From positions 248,001 through 312,000 of the forward strand of contig NBAY01000034.1 in the NCBI GenBank assembly GCA_002794775.1: DNA of 64,000 bases, in the 5' to 3' direction. This DNA comes from Porodaedalea pini (lineage: Eukaryota; Basidiomycota; Agaricomycetes; Hymenochaetales; Hymenochaetaceae). Shown here in pieces: positions 12,610-25,400 of the stretch; positions within the stretch are counted from its first letter, which is position 1; each line of letters starts with the position of its first letter. The notes under the pieces are model-generated. The model was not told the origin of the DNA. It saw only the letters and a program-made list of their open reading frames with translations, and ran no database searches. Position numbers and translations under genes: made by a program.

Positions 12610-14388
12610 TTAATTTTCGTCGTCCGGAGAACGCGAGTGCGTTCGACGCGGCTGTTGAATTGGAGCAATCTCAGTATTCCGCACGGGGTCGAAGCGCAAC
12701 GTCCGAGTTGGCGCCGGCAGAGTGCGACGCTCGATCATCGAGGTCTCGCCGCCTGTTGGGAGTTGTCTGGAAGAGCCTGAAAAAAATCCAATTCAGCCCC
12801 GCTTCCATTGGAAAAATCTCAACTGACTTACTAGAACTTGGCGTGGCATAAGCGACCGGTCCTGATTGTGCACGAGTGCGAACAGAGGCACCGGAAGACG
12901 GTTGCCACACGGGGTTGGGCTCGAGCGTGAACGGCGGAGGCATAGGTGGCGGAGTCATCGAGCTAAGCGACAATTCACCTCGGCTCCGAGTCAACACAGA
13001 TGCAGCGACAGGTGTCCGCGGCGGAGGGAGCGTCACAGAGCCAGTGTGTACGGTGCGCGTCATATAAGACGTATGGGAACTCCCAAACGGCCCTTGCTGG
13101 ATGTCTGGGTCCGGATCAAACGAGCCACGACGCTCACCATGAGGACTGAGCTGGATCGGAGGAAGACGAAGAGAGCGTGGTGACGGGTCTTGCTCAAAAC
13201 CTTCCGACTGGTAAATAGCTGACTCTGGAGTTTGGCCCTCACGGCGGCCAAGTGGAGGAAGCGGTGGAGTGATGGTGTGTACAGGTGGCAGACGAAGAGG
13301 GCGATCGGGAGAGAAGGGACGAGAGTACGATGCAGACGAGGCAGATGGCAGACCAGAAGGTTGCGGGAAAGGATCGCTTGTTACACTTGAGCCGGGAACA
13401 CCAGGGCCCGTCAGGTCGTCTCCAGACAATCTGCGGAATGATGTCCCACTTGAAACAGTGTAAATATCGAGCGACGGCTCAGATGCTCGACGGGAAGGGG
13501 CAGCCGCTTGAACATAATGCTCAGAAGCGGGAGCAAAAGGCGTGAAGCTTGGACCAGAAGCGTGTTCGTAAGTTACGCTGGTGCTAGGCTCTCCAACACC
13601 CCCACGAGCCGTTCTTACTCTTCCACTAGAAGAGCTTTCTCCGAAAGCTGAGCTGGATACGGCGGAAGATCCAGGAGGCATGTTCGTGAAGGGCCCAAAC
13701 TGGGGGGGCCCTGTCTCTCGAGTAGGCGCGGCCGCGACGGCCGCAGCAGCAGCGTCCTTACTTCCTTTACGCGCTTTCTGTCTTTGATTCTGTATGCGAG
13801 CTAGATTAGAAACTGTATCTCTGATCCTCTCGCCAAGGGTAACTTACCTGAAACCAGACCTGATCGTCAAAATGCAATTAGCGTACGTCCATGATTTAAG
13901 TAGTGTCACATCAACCCACCTGGACTCTACGGGCGCTTAAGCCTATTTGTCTTCCCACTTCCTCACGCATTGCGGTTGTTGGAAATCGAGACTGTGCAGA
14001 GCAAAAATAATGATCAGAATAACACAAGGGAAATCGCCCTGATAAGTGACATAGTCGAGGTGATAACACTTACCTGCGCGAGAAGCGCGTGCAGCACAGC
14101 GGACTGGTGGGGGGTGGTGAGTTGACGCGTGCGCTTTGGTTTCTGCAGTGGTGCCGTAGCAGAGCTCGCACTCGCTGAAGTCGACTCATGAGCAAAGCGT
14201 TCGGTGAGTGAGCCTCGATCTGATTCTCTTGCGTAGCCTTCATCTTCCGGATCGTCGTCGTCGTCATCTTCGAACCCGTACGAGCCCGAGAATGAAGGGC
14301 TCGGGCTGTGGGCGCGTCCTTGCGCTTCACGGCGCCCCTGCTCAGAAACACCCGCCTCCGAACGCGAAGCGTGTTCGGAGGGCCGCAT
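12610..14388 (-). CDS. homeodomain transcription factor with 12-nt micro-exon
   Basis: Five exons (14388-14074, 13991-13920, 13859-13848, 13789-12832, 12776-12610) give 507 residues. The homeodomain spans about residues 83-141: KPKRTRQLTTPHQ at the N-terminal arm, FPTTAMREEVGRQIGLSARRVQ for helices 2-3, and the recognition core WFQNQRQKARK with W48, F49, N51 and R53 all present. Helix 3 is split by two introns, so VWFQ is encoded by a 12-nt exon with cag|...|gtaagt borders. Upstream is a Ser/acidic region with six Asp in a row; downstream is a long Pro/Ser-rich, probably disordered tail. A typical (non-TALE) fungal homeobox factor; which regulator it corresponds to I cannot say. A good acceptor at about 14480 leaves room for a 5' UTR intron. 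Confidence 0.92.
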
Positions 14389-14568
14389 TCGTTTTCTCCT
14401 ACTACGAGGTTGAATGGCTGTGTCCGGGCTGCGCTGCCTTCGACCCGACGGCGGGGGCGGTGGAGGCTGCAGTTCGCCGACTGTCTAGCAGGGAGCAAGG
14501 GGCAACGTAAAGGAGAGGGAGGAGGGAATGCGCAGAGACGACTTAAGATGCCCTGCTTCCGTCTGAAT

Positions 14569-14578
14569 GTATATATAT
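14569..14578 (-). promoter_or_regulatory. TATA-like element of the homeodomain gene
   Basis: A TATATATA run about 180 bp upstream of the ATG at 14388 is the only TATA-like sequence in the proximal promoter. It implies a leader of about 150 nt. Confidence 0.45.
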
Positions 14579-14599
14579 GTGCATGGACGATTTGCCGTA

Positions 14600-17500
14600 A
14601 TTGCGACAATTAATTAGCTAGGCCCGGACCAGCGTCAGATAGCCAGTCACATCCACGGATAGGAAGAAGCGGCGAGCAGCGGGGGCCCTAGCTTCTCGCG
14701 CGTCTCGAAATGAATTTTCAGTGGAAAGAGGCTCGGTCGTTAAGGAATGCGGCAGCCGAAGCAAATGGATGGGGGTCCTCGGTGTCTTCCGTTAATGAAT
14801 CGCGAAAAAAGGGTCGATAATTCAGCGATCCCGGCGAGTCGCAGCTTAAGAACTGAGCGGAAAGGCGACGGTGCGGGCGTCTCAGCTGGGCGATGGACGC
14901 GGAAACGACATAAGACGTGGCATAGAAATATGTCGCAAAGCTGGGAGCTGAAGGGTCGGCGCGTTAGCTCGTCAAGGAAGGAGCGAAGGAGAAGAGAGAG
15001 AGAGGAAGATAAATTAGGGGGTGATTAGCGTTCGATGATCGGACAAGGGGTACGCACTAACGGTCTTGGACTACCGGTACAATTGGCACGCAGAACGCAG
15101 GAACGAACGGAAATGGATGAAATGAAGTTTTTTGCAGTGCTAAGATTAGTCATTTCTCAACCTACGACGGCTGCAATTGCAATTTACCACATCTGAAACC
15201 TGTGGGGAATTCACGCTATGTATCGACCATTCACAGGCGCTGATGAACTTTGACGAAGACCTCCGCGAAGTCGACATATGATGATTCGAACAAGTTCCCG
15301 GGGCCTTCCTTCCGATTTACGTTACACCAGCAGACATTCCAGAATCAAGGGGGAAAACAGTAGGCGCAGTGCAGAGCAGGGCAGAACAGAAAAAGGGAAA
15401 GAAAGCAGCAGCAAAACTCCGTGGATGTTTCGACCACTTTGTCGACGAGCAACTGATTAAAAACTGGATAAGCGGATAGCAACAGTCGTGGCGATTCAGT
15501 TGTAGTGTACCCCCGATCGCGGCTCTCGACTCCGCCGGCGCATGGCAAACTCTAATTCATTATTACTGTCGATCATCGCCTGAATAGTGATGTTTTAAGC
15601 CCTCGAGCGGTGTTCGGCACGTGCAAATGAAGGGAAACTCGAAAACATACTGAAGGAAATGGTACGACACCAATTCTCAGTGAAGTCAGATGCCCTGGTT
15701 CACGCAATCACGATGCGCCCAGGAAGAATCCTTGCGGTGGATTAAAAGGACTCCCGTGGTAGGTCCTTATGCGAAAAGATCCAGGTCCCCGGCGGCTTCG
15801 CGTTCAATTGAGGGACGGTCCGAGCAAACGCGATCACAAAGAAGCTCTGTCTATTTCGATCGATCACGCTTAAGCTGGGACCGCGGCGGTCTCATCTTGA
15901 CCCGAGAAGACTCGACGCTACCTACTGTCCGATAAGGCGAAGATGGGCGAACCTGAAAGGAACACCTAACCTTCACTTTGCGATATCTGGCAGCAAAGGA
16001 GAGGATGCATCGAAGTCGTCAATGGGCATCGCGGAGATGGAAGCTAAGGACGCGGGAGGTTACCCGAAAATTATGTGCCTTGAATACACTTGCCGAGCCG
16101 GAACACAGAGTCTTAAACCGTAGTCTTTGGGCTCTTGAATGAAAGGAACGTCTTCAACAATGTGGGGTACACCCTATAGCATCAGCAACCTAGGTAACAT
16201 GGTGACCGGGATTTCCCAGACAAATTAAGTCGGTGAGCAGGGTATACTGGCACAAGACTTGTCAAGTACGACCGCAGTATACGCGACACTCAGGCGGGGA
16301 GAGAACCAGAGTAATGAATGTGAGTTAATGAAGGAAGCGCGGAAGGTGGCGTGCGCTTACTGGTAGCAGTGCAACAATCATCCAATGCCTGGCAAAATAG
16401 AAAACTATTTTTGACCCATCCGGGCGGACCGGCCTCGGGAGGCTTCTCCGTCGCTGGGCGCGGGTGATGCTCTAGCAATTCTACCTATTAAGCTATATTT
16501 AGGTTGTGTGCAACGAAAGATATGAAGTATGTCGGACACTGTCGTAAGGTTTCCCTGATCACGTTGCGCAAGCGTCGATAGAGTGTCTCTTTGTAGAAAG
16601 TTGAAAGGTGTCCGAGCCAATAAGAAGTTTGAGCAAGTATTGCGTCCGTCTTCAATCGACGGTAGTAGGCCTCTAGATAATTTGTTGCGATAGGGGTATG
16701 TACCTGCAGCGGAAGAACTTCAGTGAGATTGTATAGAACGGCGGAGACTACTCAAAGCTTGATGATGAAAAACTCAACGATATACAGTACTGTACATCCG
16801 TGTTTCATCTAATGTAAGGGCTTAAACACTTATGAGGAATGACGTATACAGATCTTCGCCGTTACGATCCGAGATACATGTTGAGATACGCAATTAGGAA
16901 CAGAAGCCGGCGTCGCAGCAAGTCCACTAGTTTATCGCGCAGTATCGGTTTATCCGCGAACCACCCCGACATTCATGATGACCCCAAAGAACTAACAAAC
17001 ATTGCAACTTCTGGTGTTTAAGATCGCTTGTACCGATGAAAAAATATACACGGACCGTCCTGTAGAAGTTGATGTGTCGATATATGACATGCCCTGCAGT
17101 CGAAGAACCTCTGCACGTCTTCGTAGAAAATTAGGTGCAATCTAAGTGCGAAAGTAGAGAATGCTTGAGCTGTTCTTCGACGCAGTCCTGTCGAAACCAC
17201 ACGGCATCTGATCAACCATAAATAAATCGTCATGCTCCTCATTTAATGCTTGAGAATTCGAGCCCAAGCGGAGTACGCACTTTCTGGAGTTCCTCTATCA
17301 TTGCTTCGCGAGTACGTACTGCGTCGGAAGGGTCAATGAGTCGCTAGGTGCCGCAATTTGATGAATCGAGCATGATTATAGCAGAACATCATGCTTGGAC
17401 TTAGATTGGACCTTGGGGCAGTTTTAACGCCTGTCATTGGTGCAAAGACACTTCGCAGTAATATCTAAAGGAGAAAAGAATGTGAGTCACGTCGGGTTGC

Positions 17501-18713
17501 TGAAGGAAGAAAAATAGGGACTATATACTTAGGAAAACCGAGATGTTCCTGGAATGGACGCCACGACACGTTCATGTGGTCATACAAATACAGAGGAGGC
17601 ATGATTCAGAACTCATTGGTAGGACCACTCGGCAAGAAGAGCATTAACTCCGGTAGAATGACTTGTCTGAGTCAGTACGGAACCCAAGGCGCTTGAGTAA
17701 AATTTTGAGAAGACGACCAAAGTTCAAGTTCCGACGCCTTTATCACAGTAAAAAAAAACGTTACTTACAGTAAGTCCATCTGATAAACCATTACGCTCTA
17801 GAAAAGCGGGTGATTCTCCATTCAGCGTCGGCATCGATAGAATTGTTGGGAAGACCACTGTACCTCGACGAGACGGTAACATAACTTCGCCTCATGGCTC
17901 GTTCAAAAGGACCGTAAGTAAGAAACACTCAAACAGTCGGACTTGTCGGAAGTGTTCTGTTTTGATGCCTAGGAGCGAAGTGTGTGCTGGAAGAGTCTTC
18001 ATCAAGTCCAAAGCCACGTAAGCTACGGCTTACTATGTAGCACTCCTAATTCAGAAACCCTACCCACGTGCTATCCCGGCAAAAACAATATCTGCGAAGG
18101 CCGAGGTCACAAGATTTGTGATTCTGAGGACCTCAAAACATGGAATAATCATAACTTGCCCAAACCTGATGAATCCCCTTCAAAAAAGAGGCTCTCAAAT
18201 TGTGATGTCTTTTGTTTTCAAAATATAAACAATATAGAGCATTGAACATAAAATCAGAAATGTAATAGATGTCAAATTATGCGTCACCCTCCCTGATTTT
18301 TTCCTGGCTTCAATTCTGTATTTAAGACTGCGAAAAATGCTCTAGATCGATCTCATGCAACCGAGTGAAGCGATGACTGAGCCTGGATCTGCTACTCGGG
18401 CTGATGATCATGCCACTTGAGACGTCTGCGGGTCAGAAATACAAATTCCATGGCCGAGGCCCGAAATGTAAGTATGAGTGCCACAAATTCTTATATCCGA
18501 TTTCGTGAGGTTGAGAGCCGATTGCGGGACTTCGCGTGCCACTTTATGTAGCGAAGGCATACTCTACGCAAATGGACTTCCGAGAGAAATGTGATTAATT
18601 ACTCGAGCTCATCAACGTCTGGGTATTATTCCGTGTCTAAGAGTGATGATGCGCTTCGACTGTCGTACGCCATACACTAAGTTTTCAGCCTTCGTCGCTG
18701 AGGCACTTTCACA
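14600..18713. other. gene-poor stretch, no supported gene
   Basis: About 4.1 kb upstream of the homeodomain gene. All open frames are short (under 95 codons), lack splice partners I can join and show no recognisable motif. Long upstream regions are common for developmental regulators, so part may be regulatory; that is inference. I saw no clear terminal repeats or transposase remnants. Confidence 0.4.
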
Positions 18714-19027
18714 CTAGTATCCTCCTCCTCTTGCGCGTCCGCCCCGCCTACCGCTACCACAGCGGCAACAGATGATGTCGACGAAGAAGTTCCAGATCGC
18801 AAGGATTATCTGAAGTAAAAACGATGCTTAGCTCAACGCATGAAGTAAAAGGGTAAGATAACACGCACTCCAACGATGGCGCTGACAATGGTCTCGATGA
18901 CGCTCGCGATGGCAGAGATGATGGAGTTGATGGCACGGCCAATGGCTGAGAAGATGGATCCCTGTCATAGAGTTATGCCTTAGCATTATCCTCCTTCGTT
19001 GTCGACATCGAGGAATATATGTACCAT
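18714..19027 (-). CDS. 63-residue hydrophobic microprotein (MGSIFSAIG family)
   Basis: Three exons, 19027-19025 (the ATG only), 18961-18869 and 18809-18714, give 63 residues. The chain begins MGSIFSAIGRAINSI, continues as an Ile/Ala/Ser-rich amphipathic or membrane helix with small residues every three to four positions, then has WNFFVDIICCRC and a Gly/Arg tail ending GGGY. Introns have gtacat...cag and gtgcgt...cag borders. I recognise the pattern as a small Agaricomycete protein family usually left as hypothetical. Gly at position 2 could be myristoylated and the Cys pair palmitoylated, which would suit membrane association, but this is inference. The short exons hide it from length-based gene finding. 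A TATA box lies about 100 bp upstream. Confidence 0.82.
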
Positions 19028-19125
19028 TATTTAATCAATGAGTTCGGGGAGTTAGATGATCAAGTGTGGTTGGGGTATGTTTGAGTTGAGTATGGGTAGT
19101 GAGGATCAGGTCCCGAGGGCGCGTG

Positions 19126-19134
19126 TTTTATATA
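19126..19134 (-). promoter_or_regulatory. TATA box of the microprotein gene
   Basis: TATATAAAA on the minus strand, about 100 bp upstream of the ATG at 19027, in a good position for a leader of about 70 nt. Confidence 0.6.
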
Positions 19135-19139
19135 GTGTC

Positions 19140-22100
19140 TCAGACTCTCAATTACTGAATGGCGGGGCGAGTGAGGAGAGATGACAACTTGGATGACGTC
19201 CGAGGCATGCGCCAACAGTAATGGATTGAGGAGCAGTCTAGAGTCATTGTGGTCAATATTGAAAAATAGCTATATGCGGCAGCCAGCCAGGCATCGGCCT
19301 TAAGTAGGACGACGTGGCGTACAAATGAAAGGATAAATCAGAAAGTAGCATACTGTCGGAGACGACGAGAAATAAGCGAACTTGAGTGCATGATTCTAGC
19401 ATCGTCGATTGACGATGTCGTCATTTATTGCTAGTTCGTGTGGACAGTCTTATCCCTCAAACATCTCTTCCTTGCCATCTCAGTCCTCAAATTACATTGT
19501 GCATTATCATTTGAACCTCAAGCTTGCCGATCTTAAATCTATACGGCATCTTATTCGTTGTTCACTCGATGTTCGAAGACTTGTCCGGCGGTTTCTGAAG
19601 GGGGGGAAAGGCATAACGATGCAACAGCAATATCAGCAACCGAACCTTCTACATAGCATTCTGCGACAAACACAGAGGGCCGGCATCTGAGCTGCCATTG
19701 AATTCGCCGTGGTGCGTCGTGGTACTCGCTGATACTGCATCCGAATCCGTGTACCTATGCCGAGACGAAACACACGGGCGTATTCATTGTTATTTTTGGC
19801 TGCTTCATACTTGCACACGAGAAAAAAAATGCACGGAGACTCGGGTCTTCGCTGTTTGAATGCAATTCGAAGAGCAAGCCTGAAGAAAAGGATATCGGAG
19901 GATGTTGTTCTCCCATGCTGGTTTCAACTTTTTTTCTTGGGTAATGGGTGCGAAGTGAATTCGCCACCTCATTTATTCGCATTTAAGTCTGCAAATTGCA
20001 ATTCGTGACTGGTACACAGTGCCGGTATGTCACTTCGACAAATCCCTTCCCTTCTATTGGGTATTGTCCCTTTGACTTATCCTGTGATTGATTTCCAAAA
20101 GATTATCGGGGACATTAGCTCTACGAAGGTTCAAGATCGGCATGATTAGTTTATTCGCTCTTCATTCCTCAATGATTCTCTCTCTTACCTTATCCCATCC
20201 AGGATGACTCGAAGCCTGATCCTTGAAGTTGTACAGGTTAACTTGCTGATGGGTTTCTCATGACCATAGCCTTTTTAGACCCGTCTGCGCTCAGGAATTC
20301 CATGTGCCAGCATCAACGCCGTCTCACTTTCGTCCATCTTGCGCCTGGCAAGTTTCAGTTCCTTAGTCTGAGTTCCTTTATTCCCTGACTGTACGAGTTT
20401 GTCCAGATCTCGTTCTGCACTACTGGGCTCTCTCGTCGTGGATTTTCCATTACTTGGCCCAAGCCTGTCAGCTGCTAGAATCAAAAGGCCTACACCTCAG
20501 AACCTGATGTGTACCCATTCAATGCAGGTTATTGATAAACTAGGAAGATCTTCAAGTGGCAGCTTCATACTGAGCATTCTTGTGTCAGCTCGCGGATTAC
20601 AGTCCATGGTGAACAACATCGATCGTCTGCGTATCAGTCAACGTCGTGGACTTCTCTATTACTATCATGATCTGACACTCAAGGCTGTCAGCCGCTGCAA
20701 TCAGAATCGGAAGTACTACATCCAGGTTTCCAACGGCTACCCTACAGTGCCAAATCATCGGCATCGTGAAGAATATCTTACACCTTCATCTCGAGCAATC
20801 TTGCATCTCGTAACTTCCAGTCCCTTGGAAAAACAAGTCGGTTGTCTGTGCCCGGAGTTTCATCATTCCGTATCTTGGACGCTCGTACCATCTGTGTTCG
20901 GATGTTGCAGATGTTAATCTGTCCACCTGCCGTCACCTCGAGCTCGTCTGCGCATGGCTTCTCTATTCAAAAGTTCTTGAGGGGGAGAACATGGACAAAA
21001 CATAAAACATATGATGCAAGCATTATCGGGGGCAGAATCTTCGTCTGGCTTGACCAGTTAATTATACAAGCACCGCGGACTGGAATTAGGTCGATGGTAA
21101 GCGCAGGTGCGCATAAGTCTGTCCAGGCGGAAGTACTGACACTGCTTCAAAGTCCGAGTCTACGTATCAACAGCATGTTATAGCGAGACGTGCGCATATT
21201 CATATCCAGTATGGGCAAGCTCACGAGAAGTCCTTGGAAGCCGTGGAGAACTAGCGTGTCTTGCGATCGGAGCAGGACGTAATCCTAATAGGATAATAGA
21301 GGAGGACTGGCAATGCGTCTTCCTCGTGCAGTCGTGCATAGGGCTGCGAAAGAGACTACCTGAAGCACGAATTCATCGCCTCCTCCGTATATGCTGCGTG
21401 TACGACTCATCATCGTAGCTGACACGGTGCTGGCACTTCGTTTCCCTCTTTGAACGGAGGGCTGCGAAAAAGAGGGGAAGTTTACCAAACACACACGCAT
21501 TGCTCCATGTGTATTTAAGTACAGTATATTTCCGCGTTTCTAACGCGTGTGGTGCGCAGAACCGCGACTATGTAGTACTTCATTCTTCTTCTTCAGCTAC
21601 CTGCGTGACATCAATTTACTTGAACTGCAGCTTTTTTGAACAAATAGCTTTCATAGAGATGAGTGATGAATCTAGATTACTCACCACCTCGTCCATGACT
21701 TCTCGATTTCCTCCTGTTCAAACAATATTAATGTTGGTTTATAAAAGTGCTTACGTAAAGAGACTGTGGGTCAAGGTCGCCGACGGAGGCCGAGAAAGAC
21801 AAGGCAGTGCAACCTGAGAGAAATGCTGCTGTCATCGCTCCATCCTCCGTTCAGTCCGTTCGTAGTCTAAACTCACCTGCACCGCACTGCGTGCTCAACA
21901 CTCAAATATCCAGCTCGAATCTCGAACAAAGACGCAGTCCAGCCCGGTGCAGCCGACCTCCCCGTCTTCCATACTCGTACTTTGCTACGACAACCCAGCT
22001 TTATTTTGAAATATCCCCGCCCATCGGCTTCAGCAACGAGTATATATACTTGACGATTCTTCTTGTTTGCGCTTGAATAACGAGTTGCTAGCAAGTGCTG

Positions 22101-22407
22101 GGCAGACAAAGAACTAGGAAACGAGGATAATTAGGACGTCAAGCGAGGGTCCTTTATAGCTTCGCGACGTGCACCGCATTTCTATTCGTGCCAAGACGAA
22201 CGAGAACACGACTACGAGCTCACGTTTTTGCACTCAACCGTACCGCGTGACACGTCTACATCTACTTCAATCATTACACCCGCTGTCCTCTGCGCTGCAC
22301 ACCTCTAGTAGCTCCTTACTACAGAAGCCGTCCTCGCTGCATACGATCGCTTTACCGCGAAACCTTCACCGCTATACCAAGGGCAACTACATACAACGCA
22401 CAACAGA
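19140..22407. other. gene-poor stretch, no supported gene
   Basis: About 3.3 kb with only short frames. The longest (20399-20917 plus, 172 codons) has no recognisable motif and no helpful codon pattern. Two short stretches near 20465 and 20690 share a GTCAGC(T/C)GCT core, which may be an old duplication. The end of the stretch must contain the TMEM184-like gene promoter. Confidence 0.4.
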
Positions 22408-25400
22408 ATGGGAACATGTCCGTCAGACAACAGTCAGGCGACGGACCAGAGTTCGTTCTGGAGTTCTGACGGTTTGCATTGGGATGCACATAGAATCGGA
22501 TGGGCAGTCTCGGGCGGGTGTGCCGCGTTGGTGAGTACGAGCCGGTTGTCTTTCCTTTACCTTCTTTTTTTCTTTTCTTCTCTTTGGGAACTTGAGGATT
22601 GAAGGCTTGAAAGTGGGAAGAAAAATGAAGGTGAGAAATATATGTAGGGGAGGAATTGGCGGGCGGAGGATCGCGAGGAGGAAAGGAAAGCAAGAGGCGC
22701 TGCAGACATGCTCAGTGCGACACAGATCCCCACCCCTAGTTGCTAAGAGATCGACGAACTATCCATGTCTGGACGAGGAGGTTGTGCCCTTGGTCATTTG
22801 TAGGGAATGCTCTGCCTATGTTTTGCGCTCGGTAGTTCTGCTATTGGTGTGGCGTAGCGGGACCAAGCTCTTTCATTTCTCAACGCCGCTGTGGACACTC
22901 GGATCCGTCCTGTCCGCTTTGCAACGATTCGTTTCTAATGTGCTCTGATTGACACGCCGTCTATCCGAGCATTGCGCGCCCTTTCACACACGCTTCTGCC
23001 ATATTCGTTCCCATGCGTTCTTTCCCGTTACTAGGAGTTTGTCATACTTACCCATTACTATTTTTAGACTGTCATAATTTCCATATTCTCTGTCCTTTCC
23101 CACTGCCGGTGCGTCTCCTGAATCCTATCTCACGTTCGCATCTTCTGACTATCCGCTTCCTTGCATTCATCAGAAATTATACTGTGCCAGCAGAACAGCG
23201 TCAAATGTACCTATCCGCTCAATACTACTTTTCCCTTTTTTCTCACATAAAGAAGAGTTCGCTAATTCACATGATATAGAATCCGAATATTGTATATGCC
23301 ACCAGTCTACGCGATCATCTCCTTCTTTTCCTACCGTTTCTTCCGAAGCTACACTTACTACGAACTCATTGAGGTCGGTGAGTAACTTCACGCATCAATC
23401 TCGGCCTCCTTCATCGTACCAGAGTTGTCAGTTCGCTGATTTATTTTACTTCTAGTTTACGAGGTTCGTATCTCCTAATGTGTCTAAGAGTAAAGTGACA
23501 TTACTCATCATTTATTCGTATACTCAATCGTGGATAGGCAGTAACACTTTCCGCGTTCATGTACGTCCACTGCTGTTCGAATTTTTTTGTACGTGTGCTG
23601 AAGGCTGACCCATTGATCCCGATGCTTGCATTTTCAGGCTCTTGATCATCGAATACGTCGCATCAACCGCATCCGATCACTCCGCTCGGAAAGCGCTCGA
23701 GCGGAAGGATAAGCATAAGCTGCCTATACCAGTTGCGTTTTTCTTCCTCCCCATTTCTCTTTATTTTGTTCCTCACTTCTTTTCCTGACACATGCTTTTC
23801 TATTCCCTTCATCATCATTCAGCTTTGCTGTTGGAGGTATAGACCTACGAAGGTATTTGGCTGTTTTGCTTTATTTGAGTAAGCGTACTGATGAAATACC
23901 TTCAATAGCCTTATTTCATGTATACCATGAAGGTAAGGTCTTCACGGTGTCAAGGCATCGTTCGCATACTAATATGAGTATCTTGATCTGCGGAAAATAG
24001 TGGCTCGTGCTGCAATACGTTGTCGTCCGTCCGCGTTAGTGTCTTCTGACATAGTGATTCTCTTTCACCAACGGTGCAGCTAATTCATTCCCTTTCTGCC
24101 TCTGATATCAGTGATATCGATAGCGGGAATAATCTGTCAGGCGTTCAATGTTCTATGCGAGGACGAGGGCCTGATGCACTTCCAATACGCCTACGTATAT
24201 CTCTCGATTGTCGACTTCATCAGCATCACGTGCGTCCAGTCTCTCTCTTCCTTCCTTTCCATACGTACTCTTCCTGATGCTAATTTCCGTATTGCACAAT
24301 TAGCGTATCGCTGTATGGGCTGTTCGTGTTCTATGGACTGACGAAGGAGGAGCTCAAGGGACAGCGCCCGCTTGCGAAGTTCTTGTGTATAAAACTTATC
24401 GTGATGTTCACATTCTATCAATCTTTCGTCGTACGTATTTTCATCCCTCTTGCCCTTTGGCGCAGTCTGGACATATCTGATATCTGGATTTTTGGCGGCT
24501 CGTTGTCGTAGTTCGAGTTATTGGAGGGGAAGGTCATCAAAGGTCGGTCTGATAGGAACCGGTCTTTGTTGCAGACTGTTCTAACATCTTCATCTGAAGG
24601 TACCGCATATTGGACTGAGACCAACATCGCCAATGGACTCACCGCTCTCACTATTTGTATTGAGGTCCGTGATAGCCTTCTTTGGAGTTCGAACGCCGAC
24701 TCATTTCATTCGCCATGTAGATGGTGTTCTTCGCAGCAGCCATGATGTGGTCTTATCCCGCCGGGCCTTACAAGCATGCTGGCGTGCGAACGAGCATCGG
24801 CCGTCCACTCTGGGACAGCATCAACTTTTGTGAGTTTTCCCGCTCCATGCAGGGTTATACCTGAAATTTATACCAACTGACGTCGTCGCCCCGCGTTCTT
24901 CAGCGGACTTCGTAGTCGAGGTCTGGGACTCGCTCAAGTTCTTCGTCGACTACATGCGCGGCAAGCCCGAGGCGCACGCGTCAAAAGGCAAGAGGCCGGG
25001 CTTCGCGCAGGCGTTCGGCGTCGAGGGCGCTCCCGCGTACAATCCTGCGGCCGCCTCGGGGTACGGTCTCTCCTCCAGCACGACCTTGAGCAACTTCGGC
25101 GCGGGCAACGTGGCGGGCGTCGGCGGGGGCCTGCCTAGCTACGACTACGCCGAGTCCGGTTTGGGGGCCAGCCCGCACGGACGGAAATACAACTATGGCT
25201 TGTCGGACGTTGGAGCCGAAGGCGGGCGCGAAGGGAGCATGGACCAGTATGGGGAAAATGTGCGCCTCACGACGTTCCCACCGCGGAACGGGAGTGCTAG
25301 TGTGTATGGGAACGGGCCGCCGCGTGATTCGGATGACACGACAATCGGGACGTATCAACAGTCACCATATCCTCCTCAGCCTCAATATGGCACTAGCAGA

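Noticed and set aside
14747..15028. 93-codon Lys/Arg-rich frame
   Set aside because: Composition follows purine-rich DNA; no splice partners, no homology that I recognise.
16455..16510. tRNA-like D-arm text (atagcttaataggtag...gctagagcat) on the minus strand
   Set aside because: It resembles the first half of a tRNA, but I could not pair an acceptor stem, anticodon stem or T arm around it. At most a relic.
20275..20930. Possible degenerate duplicated gene (two GTCAGCYGCT blocks, minus frame AADRLGPSNGKS...)
   Set aside because: The blocks share too few bases and the frames are broken within 70 codons; I cannot tell a relic from chance.
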